NCBI GenBank assembly: GCA_947462335.1 | Contig: OX381720.1 | Coordinates: 65,121,946 to 65,185,945 of the forward strand | Reading direction: 5' to 3' | Length of the DNA stretch: 64,000 nt | DNA from: Harmothoe impar | Lineage: Eukaryota > Annelida > Polychaeta > Phyllodocida > Polynoidae | Shown here: positions 44,936 to 55,613 of the stretch, piece by piece | How the letters are laid out: every line of letters starts with the position of its first letter | How positions within the stretch are numbered: the stretch's first letter is position 1 | The notes under the pieces: generated by a model | The model's database searches: none | Seen by the model: the letters and a program-made list of their open reading frames with translations, nothing else | Told to the model about the DNA's origin: nothing | Program-made: the position numbers and the translations under genes

Positions 44936-47165
44936 TCACCCCAATTTAATTGTCTTAGGAATCATTACTTTCAACTCCCTTTTCAAAAGGAATTTAAAGG
45001 AATTCCTATCCTTGATATTCCTCTTCCCTGGATCAAGACTATTCCAGAGTGTTGAAGCTGTGTATTCAAGACTTCTTTTATAAGCCTCACAATGTGGTAA
45101 CTTATTTTTCAGCAAAATTCCATCTGAACTCCTTGTATTCACTAACATGTTTTTAATATACTTTGTGTTATTAGACCTCTTGTACCATTCTATGTATACA
45201 TGTGACATTCTTCTGTCAGACAAGTAGTTTACTTTTGCTTTTTCATGTATTAATTCTGTGGAAGTCCTCATAGGTAGCTTTAGGCAAACCTTGAGAACCC
45301 TGTTTTGGGTGCGTTGCATTTTTGCTAGCAAAGTACTACCTGACTTAACATAAAGAATGTCACCATAATCATCTATTGGCATGATGTATGCTTTGCAGAT
45401 TTTAAACAAGCTTTCAGAACTCAAAAACCTTGCTATTTTTGTCAGCTGGTATGTCCTGTATGCTACTGTTTTCATCTGGTTCTTCATAAATATATCATAG
45501 TTAAGTCTTGGATCTAAAATTATTCCTAAATATTTGTATGTAAAAACTCTTTTTTAAACTGACCCCATTTATCTGTAAATTTGCATTTTTGAAACTCTTC
45601 TTTCCTCCAAACCCCATGAATGTTGTCTTCCCAATATTCACTGTAAGCTTGTTTTTCCTACACCAGGTTACAAAGTGGTCTATACATGTTTGCATTTTTG
45701 TAAGTGCCAACATTTGGTCCTTCTCTGATACATATATGACAGTATCATCAGCAAAAAGGCTAATGTGGGCACCCTCAACATTTACATCAATGTCATTTAT
45801 ATAAATCAAGAACAATAATGGACCCAAAATTGATCCCTGTGGGACTCCACACTCAACACGTAGCTCACTTGAACATTTACCTTGCACACAGGTTTTTTGG
45901 AATCTACCCATTAAATAATCTTCTACCTATTTTAACAAACCCCCATTTATTCCCAATCTGGACATTTTTTAAATTAAAATTGAATGATCTACTGTATCAA
46001 AAGCTTTTTTTAAATAAAAAAAAGTAGCTATTGTATCTATTCCCATATTCTTGTTTATTGATATATCATCTGTAAAAGCCCCTACTGATGTAATTGTTGA
46101 CATGTTTTTCCTATACCCATATTGAAATTTTGATAATAAATTATTTTTTTCCTAAAAATCCCATTAAATTTGTGTGAACTATTTTTTCCAAAATTTTCCC
46201 TGGTAGGGCTAATAACGAGATTGGTCTGTAGTTTGAAACCAATCTGCTATCTCCACCCTTGTGAATAGGTATGATTGTTGCACATTTCCATTCACTAGGT
46301 ACTATTCCTGAAATTAGTTAGGTGTTGAACAAGTGAACTAATTGAGTCTTTGATGATTGAAAGATCATTTTTAAGATATTTGAGTTTACATTGTTTACCG
46401 CTGATGATTTTATCATATACAAATGTCATCAATAAACCCTTTTATCTCATCCTCATCTGTTTGAATATCTGACAACCGTATTTGTATCCCCATCATAGGA
46501 CCAGGTATCATTTAGCTCCTCAGCTAACTTTCTGCCAATGTTTGTAAAATATGTATTCATGTAGTCAGGGGTACATTTCTCAGAGACATCATTCTCATCA
46601 TGATCAATCAGGTTTATACCCAATTTTTTTGTCTTTTTTGAAGGCAACAATTTCCTTTGTTGTATGTGTTTTTAGTTTTGGGTCTCATCAATCTAGATTA
46701 AATTCCCCCAACAGATATAGCCTTTTCCTCGATTTTGCAACCAATTTTTGTACAATTGGCTCAAATAGGTCAAAAAGCCTATCAGTGTTACCTTGAGGTG
46801 GCCTGTATACTTTACATACAACACTGGTTTTTCTGTTTTCATCCAGTATAACCAAACAGCGTACCTCTTTGTCTTTACAAGACAGATAAAGATACCTTAA
46901 TTCATCACTGTTACAATTCATAGTATCATTAATAAATGTACAAATTCCTCCACATACTTTAGGAAGGGGATTAGTTGGATCATCATTCCATACCCGGTCA
47001 TTTCTATGCATGTGATAACCATTAATGTCATGAATATTGCTACTATCATTACTCTTTAGCCATGACTCAGTTATTGAAATGAATTTTAAATAAGTACCTG
47101 TAAATCTCAGCTCCATTTCATCTATCTTTTTTTAATTTTTTCAGCTTCTAATATTTAAATGTACA
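44936..47165 (-). pseudogene. decayed non-LTR retrotransposon (CR1/L2/Jockey-like), endonuclease to RT C-terminus
   Basis: Pieces in order on the minus strand: an AP-endonuclease fragment with ITESWL, a GGICTFI strand, VYRPPQG and a GEFNLD variant (46688-47116). Then a linker with NTYFTNIGRKLA (46453-46650). Then RT with KAFDTVDHSIL, VPQGSILGPLLFLIYINDI and the catalytic FADDT (45501-46090). Then the C-terminal RRMSH ... LWNSLDP region (44936-45487). At least three frameshifts or stops separate them and no ORF1 is attached, so it is a dead 5'-truncated copy. It lies in the last GPCR intron in the same orientation. Confidence 0.9.
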
Positions 47166-47341
47166 AAACTAATCAATAAATTTGAGAAAATGTTGAGTGA
47201 AGTGGACAGTTTTCTTGAAAACTGCAGTTATGAATAAGGTCAGAAAGTCTTTAAAAAAAAGAATAATTCTAATCCAGCTACATTCACCAATTTTAAGTCA
47301 TTGGTTTGTAAAAATAAATTGAGGAAATGATATTTACTTAC

Positions 47342-47538
47342 CTAGAAATAACTGAATATACAATTACATTTACTCCACTATTGACGGAACGCACTGTTGT
47401 CACAAGACCTGTCAGTTTTGCTCTATCGGCTATTCCAACAAGTAGATTAGTACCATTGAACATTATTAACTTTATTATCACGTTTGGCAGCATCGTTATG
47501 ATATAGAGTAAAATAAGTATCATCAGCATGTAGACAAC
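47342..47538 (-). CDS. class A (rhodopsin-like) GPCR, TM6-TM7 exon
   Basis: Entered at CTTTGCAG|GTT (phase 0) and left at TCTAG|GTAAGT (phase 2). It encodes TM6 (VVYMLMILILLYIITMLPNV), an extracellular loop with an NGT glycosylation sequon, and TM7 (SVNSGVNVIVYSVISR). The usual CWxP of TM6 reads TMLP and the NPxxY of TM7 reads NVIVY. Exon phases link it to 50250-50283 and 44005-44125. Ligand unknown; the TM architecture fits small-molecule or peptide class A receptors broadly, and I do not assign a subfamily. Confidence 0.85.
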
Positions 47539-47544
47539 CTGCAA

Positions 47545-48079
47545 AGATTATATCAACATCAATGAAGAAATGTTTGAATTCAAATCAATAATATTAAAAA
47601 AAAGTACATTTGGCTATTAATTCTTAGAACTTTTACTCCTGGTCGGATCAATTTGAACTATTTCAAGTATTTTTCTAACAAATTCATGAAGAAAGGCTCT
47701 TTATCCAATCAAGTATATATATGCAAAAATAATACACAAATAGCAACCATGTCATGAAAAGGTGAAATGATGTTTGTGTGAGGGTGTTACATGAGAAAAC
47801 AAGATATGTATGTGCATTATGAATTATGTGTTTATAAATATATATGTTGGAGCCCCGCTGCAGTATCCCTTGTTCTCATCACTGCTACCGACTGGGCCGC
47901 TGTTTGATCGCTACCTGGACACCCCCGGTCAGGTGCATGGTCCTATACAGCCCCTGACTGCCACAGAATTCAGATCTTTTCATAATAAAGATTAAGGGTT
48001 GTCAACACCAAATTATGTGACAAACAACAAATATCTTGTTTATTTGTTATCATTGCATCACTTGATTCTTCACTCGAAC

Positions 48080-48122
<43 letters not shown>

Positions 48123-50249
48123 TATACATTTAATGGTCCAACTATCTGGGTAACCAAGAGACAGCAACAAAATAGGATGAAATTAATATAAGACACTACC
48201 AAGGGGACCCTGGAGCAGTAGTATACCAATGATAATTATAGTACAACCTTAAGCTCTATTCAAGTGTGCCGGAGCACCACCTGAACTAGACTACGTTGTT
48301 ATAGGCTCAAGGTAGCAGATAACAGGCTGTCTTATTTACTGTATGAAGGTATATAGACTATATATTGTGGAATGATAAAAAGAAGGTTATCTAAGCAGCT
48401 ATCCAGTGTAGACACTATTTCTGTGGCGTTGCAATTTGCTTAACACAATCTCATATGCTCCATGTGGGTATGAACTATGGATTCGAAGGCCAATGTACAC
48501 CCTGACACCTGTCTATGCTGCATGTGGCTCAAACCTGATGATAATAGGCCTACTTGATACTTTCATTATTGGGTAGGAAGAGTATGATTATGCCTTGGGT
48601 TGATTAGCAGGACCTAGGATATCTGGTTCAAAATTTTTATGGGAAATCATTTGGGAATGATTGAAAAGATTCAAAGAACCCATAATCAGGCAGTGCTGTG
48701 GCACTAAACTAATTAGCCCGTCCAAAAACCCATCTAAGCCCGCTTTCAACCATCCAACAACCGATCTGGACCCACTTTCAGCCTGTCCAAAAACTGATCT
48801 GAACCCAAAGTGGGTGACCCGTCCTAAACCCGGTCTGCACCCAACATGGGCAGCCCGCATGGGGCCAGACCAAAGCCCAGTGCCCTAAACTGACGGGAAC
48901 CCATCGGTTAGCCCACTCCGGGCCACACTCGCAAACACAATCTGCCCCTGTCCGGGGCCTCAATGTGTTTTCTACTAGGGTAGGTGACATATCTGGTCAA
49001 GTGGCATACATGGTCATGAGACATACATGGTTGAAAATACTTAAATAGATCATGTCCTACCAGATAGAGTTCTCTTTAATGTATCATGTCACCATTATGA
49101 TTTATGAAGTATGAGGTAGGGACTACACAATTCAAATTAAAAAAAACTAAAACTTAGAACAGATATGGATCCCTTGACAACTAATTAATTATTCGAAAGA
49201 ACATGTGATAAAAATGATATGTTGGACTGGCACAGAGCTCATAGACTGAGGAATACTGTAAATATTGAACAGGAAAATGCCAGATTCTATATTTCAAAAG
49301 TGAATGTGATGAGACTCTAAAAGATAGTACAAATCTCTATACACTGCTGAGTACATAAACTCCTTTTTTACATCAGACCTAAGCTGACTGAAGCTCATAC
49401 CCTACCATGGCTCATACCCTACCAAGGTGATACGTGTGAGATTGATATGCCTTTGATTTCTCTGATAAGCTCATTGTGGAATGTGTACAGAATCTAGATG
49501 CGTCTAATTCTCCTTTTTTGAATTATAGACCAACTAATGTAACAAGAAATAGCTAAGTATTTCACATATATAATAAGTACAGAGTGGTGGCGGGAACCAC
49601 TGGCTAATAAGTATTGACTGCACATGCGTGAGCACTATATCCGTCTTCTCCGTTTGTGATCGGCAATTGTTGATTCCGGCCTGGAGAGAGGCACAAGCTG
49701 GCGTGTATAAGGGAAAGTTAAGCTGTTTTTGTCCCCTGCCCCCCCTCGGGCCGGCAGCTGGGTCCCCCCAGCTTGTATAAAGTTTCCTCCTTGTTGTGTG
49801 CCCCTGGCTGGGTTGTGCAACCAACAATGGGTGCAGTTCTAGTTATTGCCATTATAGGTGCCATTACAGGCCACACAAACCACCATTTCCAATGGAAATT
49901 ATGCCTAAGAAAACAAGTTGCTGTTGCTCTGCCTGCTTTGCTTGCTGCATCAAAAGTCCAGTGGAGTTACCCCACTGCTATGGCGGAGAAATCCAAAGCC
50001 TCTGAGGGTAGGCACCAGGGGGAACTGCTAGTCTCACTAATATTAGGATAACTTCCCGATGAAAAAAGAAAAGTGAAATTGCTAACATTATTGTCCAATC
50101 CCTTGTGCAAAGAAAAAATGAGAAAAATCTGCCAAAATGACACTATTAGCATCTTTATAATGTGTCTTGATGAGAAAAAGTGAAACATTTGTTTGGGACC
50201 CTAAAGAAGTATTTATACCATCCTTCTTTGACACAAGATATAAGCTCAC
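47545..50249. other. GPCR intron: AT repeat and a short coding-like stretch
   Basis: (TA)n at 48082-48125. At 47861-47995 (plus) the GC-richer text YPLFSSLLPTGPLFDRYLD follows a CTGCAG acceptor-like site and ends at TAA, looking like a fossil exon or retrocopy. 48700-48960 contains loose direct repeats. None is firm enough to call as a gene. Confidence 0.35.
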
Positions 50250-50283
50250 CTTGAGACGACCTATTTCTGTCTTACATTCTGCA
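50250..50283 (-). CDS. class A GPCR, 34-bp micro-exon (third intracellular loop to TM6)
   Basis: Entered at GTTTCAG|T (phase 2) and left at CTCAAG|GTGAGC (phase 0). It adds AECKTEIGRLK, which joins TM5 (...KGDT) to TM6 (VVYML). Its phases are exactly those required to connect the flanking exons, which otherwise do not fit. The basic end of the loop before TM6 is typical of G-protein-contacting sequence. Confidence 0.72.
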
Positions 50284-51187
50284 CTGAAACAAAGAATTGA
50301 AAGAGAGTAAAACAAATAGAAATTGAAAAGACAGAATAAACAGTGGTACAAGAGGCTTCAGTAACCACAATGACTAGATATAGAACTGGCTATTTGGTGA
50401 CTAGAGTTATGAAAGCAATTTCTGGATACATAGTTATGAAGGCAATTTCTAGACATCTAGGAGGCAAATAGAAGATGGGTTATGAGCTCATATGGAGTCG
50501 ATTTTTATCTTCCTTTGCACAATGTTTTTTTTGTGTTTGGAATCTACATATAAATGTGTGTGTAGATTTTTTAAATCTGCTGGTATTTATAAATGCATAT
50601 ACTATCAGGGAAACCAAGTCAAGGGACCCCTCTCTGAATATAGATTGGTCCCACTGTAATATTATTATGACCTCAACCGCTGTATCGCACCCAACAGCCA
50701 GGTAGCATTAGCATAGAAACCTCTCGTGAAGCAGGCACAATTATGAAGCATTATTTGGTATTAGTGATTATGATGAGTGCATGACTCCAGTAACAGTGAG
50801 GGAAGAGCGCCATATATATTACCGGAGCGCCACTAATTTATGGAATGTGATGTCTGCAAATTTGTGGAGGTCTGCAAATTTGTGTAGAAACAGCATCCAG
50901 CAGCAAGCTATATAAGTGAGCCCTGTCCCCCTCTGTTGGAGTCATTTCATACACACAAAGCTGGCTGTGGAACCCATTAACAAATAGTAGGTAAACCCAG
51001 CAATAACATAGAACATCAATGTTTCAATAGTTTTTCCATCAACCGAAAAATTCTATCATCACATAATCTGATCATGTGTATGTTCCTTACCTTGGATCCT
51101 ATACAGCATAAATTTGATTAATATATTATTCCGGATATAGTTAAAGCCCCTAGGCTTATCCTGGAGATTGACACACTATAGGCTTAC
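50284..51187. other. GPCR intron, no gene seen
   Basis: AT-rich unique sequence, no repeat or exon supported. Confidence 0.4.
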
Positions 51188-51369
51188 CTGGTATCTCCTT
51201 TCATCTCCCGTGCACATTTGATGCTGGTAAGCAATGTCCTTATGACTGATATGTAGTTGAAGCAAAGAATCGGCAGAGGCACGATTAAGTAGAGGAACGT
51301 AGCATACAGAGGCCAATGGAAACCAAGCCTATTCAAGTGGATGCATCTAAATGCGGGATGGCTAACAGC
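51188..51369 (-). CDS. class A GPCR, ECL2-TM5 exon
   Basis: 182 bp from GTTGCAG|GCT (phase 0) to ACCAG|GTAAGC (phase 2). It encodes the second extracellular loop with the expected disulphide Cys (AFRCIHLN) and TM5 with its prolines (WPLYATFLYLIVPLPILCFN). The start of the third intracellular loop (TSIKCAREMKGD) follows. Confidence 0.82.
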
Positions 51370-51861
51370 CTGCAACTATATAACAGATAGAAAGGATTGA
51401 AAATGTTGCTCTTTCTAACTAGTACACTACTTTATGAGGATTTAGTAGCTGTCAAATGTGAATGTAATATCAACTTTATCTTATCTTGAAGTCATTATTG
51501 CATAGGAAACACAGTAATCACCACTTTTAGAAACAGATCAAGAGGATTGAAAGCAGTCGAAAGATTACCAAGGGAGGAGAGAGAGCATTGGGTGCCAGAT
51601 ACACTGTGAATTATAATTGCAGTAAAGAGATTCAGTGAAGACAGAGCTTGGTAAGGCGTACAGAAGAGATAGAGAACATATTAAGTGATGGCAGGTTCCA
51701 GAGAATCAAGGGGAAAAAGAAATACAAAAGGAAAAAGAAATAGGGATTAGAAGGAAGGGCAGTGGTTACTGTGGGCACAACACTGGAGAGACTTAGGAGG
51801 CTAAGTAAGATGAGGAGCAGGAAGCAAGAGTTTATAGTCAATTATTACATTTCAGGCTTAC
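51370..51861. other. GPCR intron, no gene seen
   Basis: Purine-rich, AT-rich unique sequence. Confidence 0.4.
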
Positions 51862-51991
51862 CCCAACAGTTAAATAAGAATATGGGAAAACCTCCAGTCC
51901 TGTTATAATCCAGTTCATGAGAAAAGCTATAGCAGTTCTCTTAGGTGTAAATTTGAAAGTTTGATTCATTGGCAAACATATGGCAAAATAC
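51862..51991 (-). CDS. class A GPCR, TM3 end-TM4 exon
   Basis: 130 bp from CCTGCAG|G (phase 2) to GTTGGG|GTAAGC (phase 0). It encodes (R)YFAICLPMN at the cytoplasmic end of TM3, a basic second loop (FKFTPKRTA) and TM4 with its conserved Trp (FLMNWIITGLEVFPYSYL). The acidic residue of the DRY motif would come from the previous exon and is Ala there. Confidence 0.82.
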
Positions 51992-52271
51992 CTGCAGGAG
52001 CAATTACAATCATCATTTAAACACCAGTGTACATAATAATCCAGTCCAATGAGATTGGGGGGGGGGGGCTCTTCTCAAATTTGTCTTTTGGTGATTAACT
52101 AGAAAATATATATTTCTAATGGTCTGTTATCAATTCTTCATTCTGCACTTTCAAATAACTAGATGGGCACAAAATACGGGCATAGAAGGTATTTCAACAT
52201 ATGTACTGCACCTAAAAGACCCTAATGATTTTATTGGAACTATCAACATTTCCCTTTGATTCCTCTCTTAC

Positions 52272-52340
52272 CTTGCAACAGCAGTCGGAAAAAGTATGTG
52301 CCTTGCTCCCATCACAAAAGATGGTAATTGAAGGTATTGG
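52272..52340 (-). CDS. class A GPCR, TM3 exon
   Basis: 69 bp from GGTATAG|C to GTTGCAAG|GTAAGA, phase 2 both sides. It encodes QYLQLPSFVMGARHILFPTA then VA(R), running into YFAIC, so DRY reads ARY. Exons for TM1, TM2 and the N-terminus are not found between here and 54.9 kb. They may lie beyond the Polinton or be missed. Confidence 0.65.
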
Positions 52341-54933
52341 CTATACCTAATCACGGTATACAGATGCTGTTTTTTTTTTCTGCAGAGCTCTTTGTTGCCT
52401 AGTAACAACAACTCTAAATATCCCATGCCTAGCAACTAGCACAATATCTTACTCTCTGCCCAAGATTGTTTCCCATTATCCACCAGCAAATATATGTATA
52501 TATATACATATATATATATAAATTTTTTTTAAATATATATAAACATAAATTAGGTTCGTGAACATAGCCATCCTTCACCCTATAGCAATCTTAAGGTAAA
52601 CATATTTTAGTATTACAAGTATCTACATGTTTATGGCTCAAACTCCTGACTCATGTTGTTTTAGGATAGAAGAAGGACAAATCAGAAAGTTCTTACTATG
52701 TTTTAACAAGTTTAGTATATTGAAAGGTATATATCTTGTCTCCTTGGAACACTTTTTGATACATTTCTAACCCTAGCAGTTCAGTTTTTATGGCCTCGTG
52801 AAGTTTATTGCCCTTTTTTCAGGTGACTCCGTGACCAAAAATCTATGATCATGAAGATTATGTTTTAAAAACATCACAGCAACTAATAATTTTGTTTACA
52901 AGCTGAGCCAACATATATCTTGAAGCATACCAAAAATGGATATCCTCTGAGTAATAGTTTTTGAGATACAGCCAGATGAATTTTGAACATTTATCAGAAA
53001 TATGAAAATTTCAACTACACACTCTCAACTTTACCCTAGTTTCCTCAAAATGGTCCCATTATTGATTAAATTCACTCTACAGTGTCCTGATCATGTGTAC
53101 TTTAAGAAATATGAAGCATCATGATATTTGGTTCGACCAAATTTGCACAGTATAGGCCTAAAGTACCCCTATTAACCTATTTTCCGTCACGGAGTCACCC
53201 GGGTGACTCCGTGACGGAAATAATTTCTTGTATAAATGAGCATAAAAATGGTGGATTTTTGCATTAGAACATTAGAGGGAGTGGGTAGGACACAGGAAAA
53301 CCAGAGATAACTTAAATATATTGGGTATTAACAATTCTATGAAGGTTTAAATTTTCATCAGGGTGGCTGGTGACTCCGTGACGAATATTCCGGGTGACTC
53401 CGTGACAGAAAATATGTATCCCAATAGACATATGCGCCTGGAGGCAAGATTATTGGATATTTTTCAAAATTTCTTTTTTCCAGCAGAAGACACAAGAGTT
53501 ACCTGACAATCTGGGATACAATAGAGACTGTGTGGATCTTCTTTATTTACTATACAGAGGTATCAACCTGAAATGACATTTAAATATTTTGCTGACAAAA
53601 CACACTTAAATGACTGTGGAGAAAAGAATACGGAACATATCTAGTGAAATCCTCATGAATCAATTGACTATACCATAGACCTAATAGAAAATGATATTAG
53701 GAATAAGCTGTTACTACCTCAGTACACATGGGAGACATGTAAAACATGTCATTTTTAGCGTTTTTGACGTTTTTAGTTTTTTTTTGGGCCTTTGGAGGGC
53801 CAGAAAACAGAAAATATTGGGTCAATACACAAAAAATAGCAATTTCCTGAATTATTAGGACGTTCTCTCACATATACCAAAAATTTGAATAAATTGGTGT
53901 GAAACTGGTTATTCTGTAGGGGTATAAGCCTGAAAAGGGCCAAAAATAGCCGAAACAACATAAGTGGGGAGTTTATGCCATCGACATGTTTTTCATTAAC
54001 ACATAGCTTTATAATGATGAGTAAGAATTAAATAACTATTGGGTGATATTACTTAAGTGTTTTGGAGGGGAGGGAGAGGGTTGGATAATGGTAAGCAAAC
54101 AGTTCTAGTATAACATTTGTAACCGGTAGTTTTAACTGCTGTGTTATTTTTGTATCTATTCTATGTGGCTGTTATGATTGAACATAAGACGGTTCTATTA
54201 CTTTTCATGACATGTTTATTCATTCATAATGAGTACCAACGGTTCTTTCCATATACGGTCGTAATCATATACGGATGTATACTGAGGTTAGTGATGTTAC
54301 CGACGGTGACTTGTTGTTAAGGGTTTTATAACATTTTACACAACCATCAACACTAGGTGGTTATGCTGGTATGGTGATGTGACTAGCACAGGCCTGTATA
54401 TAATGTGGACTGCTCTTCATGAGAAGGCAGTCTGGTTTGGTACATGCTGAGGCGCACACCACCCTGCACTCTGTGTTAAATACGCTATGATGTAGCTTAT
54501 TTACGCCCTGCTGGTATTATTGTCATGTTCTGATACCTGTGTGTGACTGTTTTAACCGACGGCTCCCTCAGAGATACTACCTGTTTGTTATTAAATAAAG
54601 TTGCTGTATATTAAAGCTTAATTGTCCTGTGTCCGGTCATTGTTCTTTAAATAGAGTCACTAGTAGCTTAGACCAACTACACATTTTTAGAACAATTGTT
54701 ATATGCACATAAATTGTAAAATTTAATATTTACAATACTGTTGTCCGATATTAACAGATATCGTTTTTTTTTTTGCTTTTTTTCCAATCTGATAGAAATA
54801 TACATCTTAGTCTTTACCATACTACACTATCGTATTTTGAAAGATTTGGCGAGGAAATAGATTGAACACAAGTCAATGTGCTCGCCTGTTTGTTTGTCAT
54901 TTTATTCATCCCCACTGATACATTGGTCCTGTT
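52341..54933. other. upstream GPCR intron or flank; contains a repeated palindromic word
   Basis: AT-rich unique DNA with (TA)n at 52495-52545. The word GGTGACTCCGTGAC occurs at about 52822, 53199, 53369 and 53393, and inverted at 53189. A plus-strand AATAAA lies at 54594. No exon could be phased. Confidence 0.45.
53181..53220. repeat. perfect 40-bp palindrome
   Basis: Left arm TTTCCGTCACGGAGTCACCC and right arm GGGTGACTCCGTGACGGAAA are exact reverse complements with no spacer. Single arms recur nearby at about 52822, 53369 and 53393. Confidence 0.95.
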
Positions 54934-54999
54934 AGTAGTATAGTATGTATCGGAACGGGACTATAGTTAAGTACTGTTTATTACTCAATCGACATGCAG

Positions 55000-55332
55000 C
55001 CAATCAGAGGCCTCCATTTGGTCACGTGACCGGAAGTGACCTACTTAGGGGATTAGTGGTGACGTCACGTGACCTAGTTAGCCAATCAGAGGCCTCCATT
55101 TGGTCACGTGACCGGAAGTGACCTACTTAGGGGATTAGCGGTGCATTCTGGGTAACCCTGCAGCCAATCAGAGGCCTCCATTGGGTGACCGGAAGTGACC
55201 TACTTAGGGGATGGTGCATTCTGGGTAACCTACTGACCTACTTAGGGGACCGGAAGTGACGTCATATGACCTAATTTAGGATCACGTGATCGGAAGTGAC
55301 CTGATGAGTCACGTGACCGGAAGTGACGTCAC
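55000..55332. promoter_or_regulatory. subterminal transcription-factor site array of Polinton 2
   Basis: NF-Y CCAATCAG at 55000, 55082 and 55164. GTCACGTGAC at 55021, 55064, 55103 and 55308. CCGGAAGTGACGTCA at 55250 and 55317. Further CCGGAAGTGACC half-composites between them. Units of about 80 bp (CCAATCAGAGGCCTCCATT ... CTACTTAGGGGATTAG) are tandemly repeated. Confidence 0.65.
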
Positions 55333-55439
55333 ACGACTTAATGGCCAACCGGAAGCGACCTGATTGATCACGTGACCGGAAGAAGAAGAAGTTTTTTTTT
55401 TTGTTTAGGATCCCGTGACTGGAAGCGACGTCGTCACAT

Positions 55440-55515
55440 GAGTGACGCTTTAAGAGACTGCGCGACTTACTAGTAAAAGAAGCCGTATGATAATAAAAAC
55501 ACAACAATATTTTCT
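55440..55515. repeat. block downstream of polB, found inverted at 63384
   Basis: CTTTAAGAGA ... GAAGCCGTATGATAATAAAA ... CACAACAAT matches the reverse complement of about 63384-63515, and matches 8970-9062 of Polinton 1 directly. Confidence 0.75.
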
Positions 55516-55613
55516 TTTAATTTTTTTTTATTTATTTTTTTTTCAATCTTGATAAACACTCTATTTTTGAAAAGATGCACACGCTTATTTTTATTTTTTT
55601 TTATTTTTTTTTT

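Noticed and set aside
48588..48990. ORFs on both strands with RWVP/GPHP-like words
   Set aside because: Derived from loose GGGTnnGGGT direct repeats; neither strand shows a domain.
52441..52480. Possible upstream GPCR exon ending AGAGA|GTAAGAT
   Set aside because: The translated sequence is not hydrophobic, so it does not match TM1 or TM2, and the phase does not supply the needed codon.
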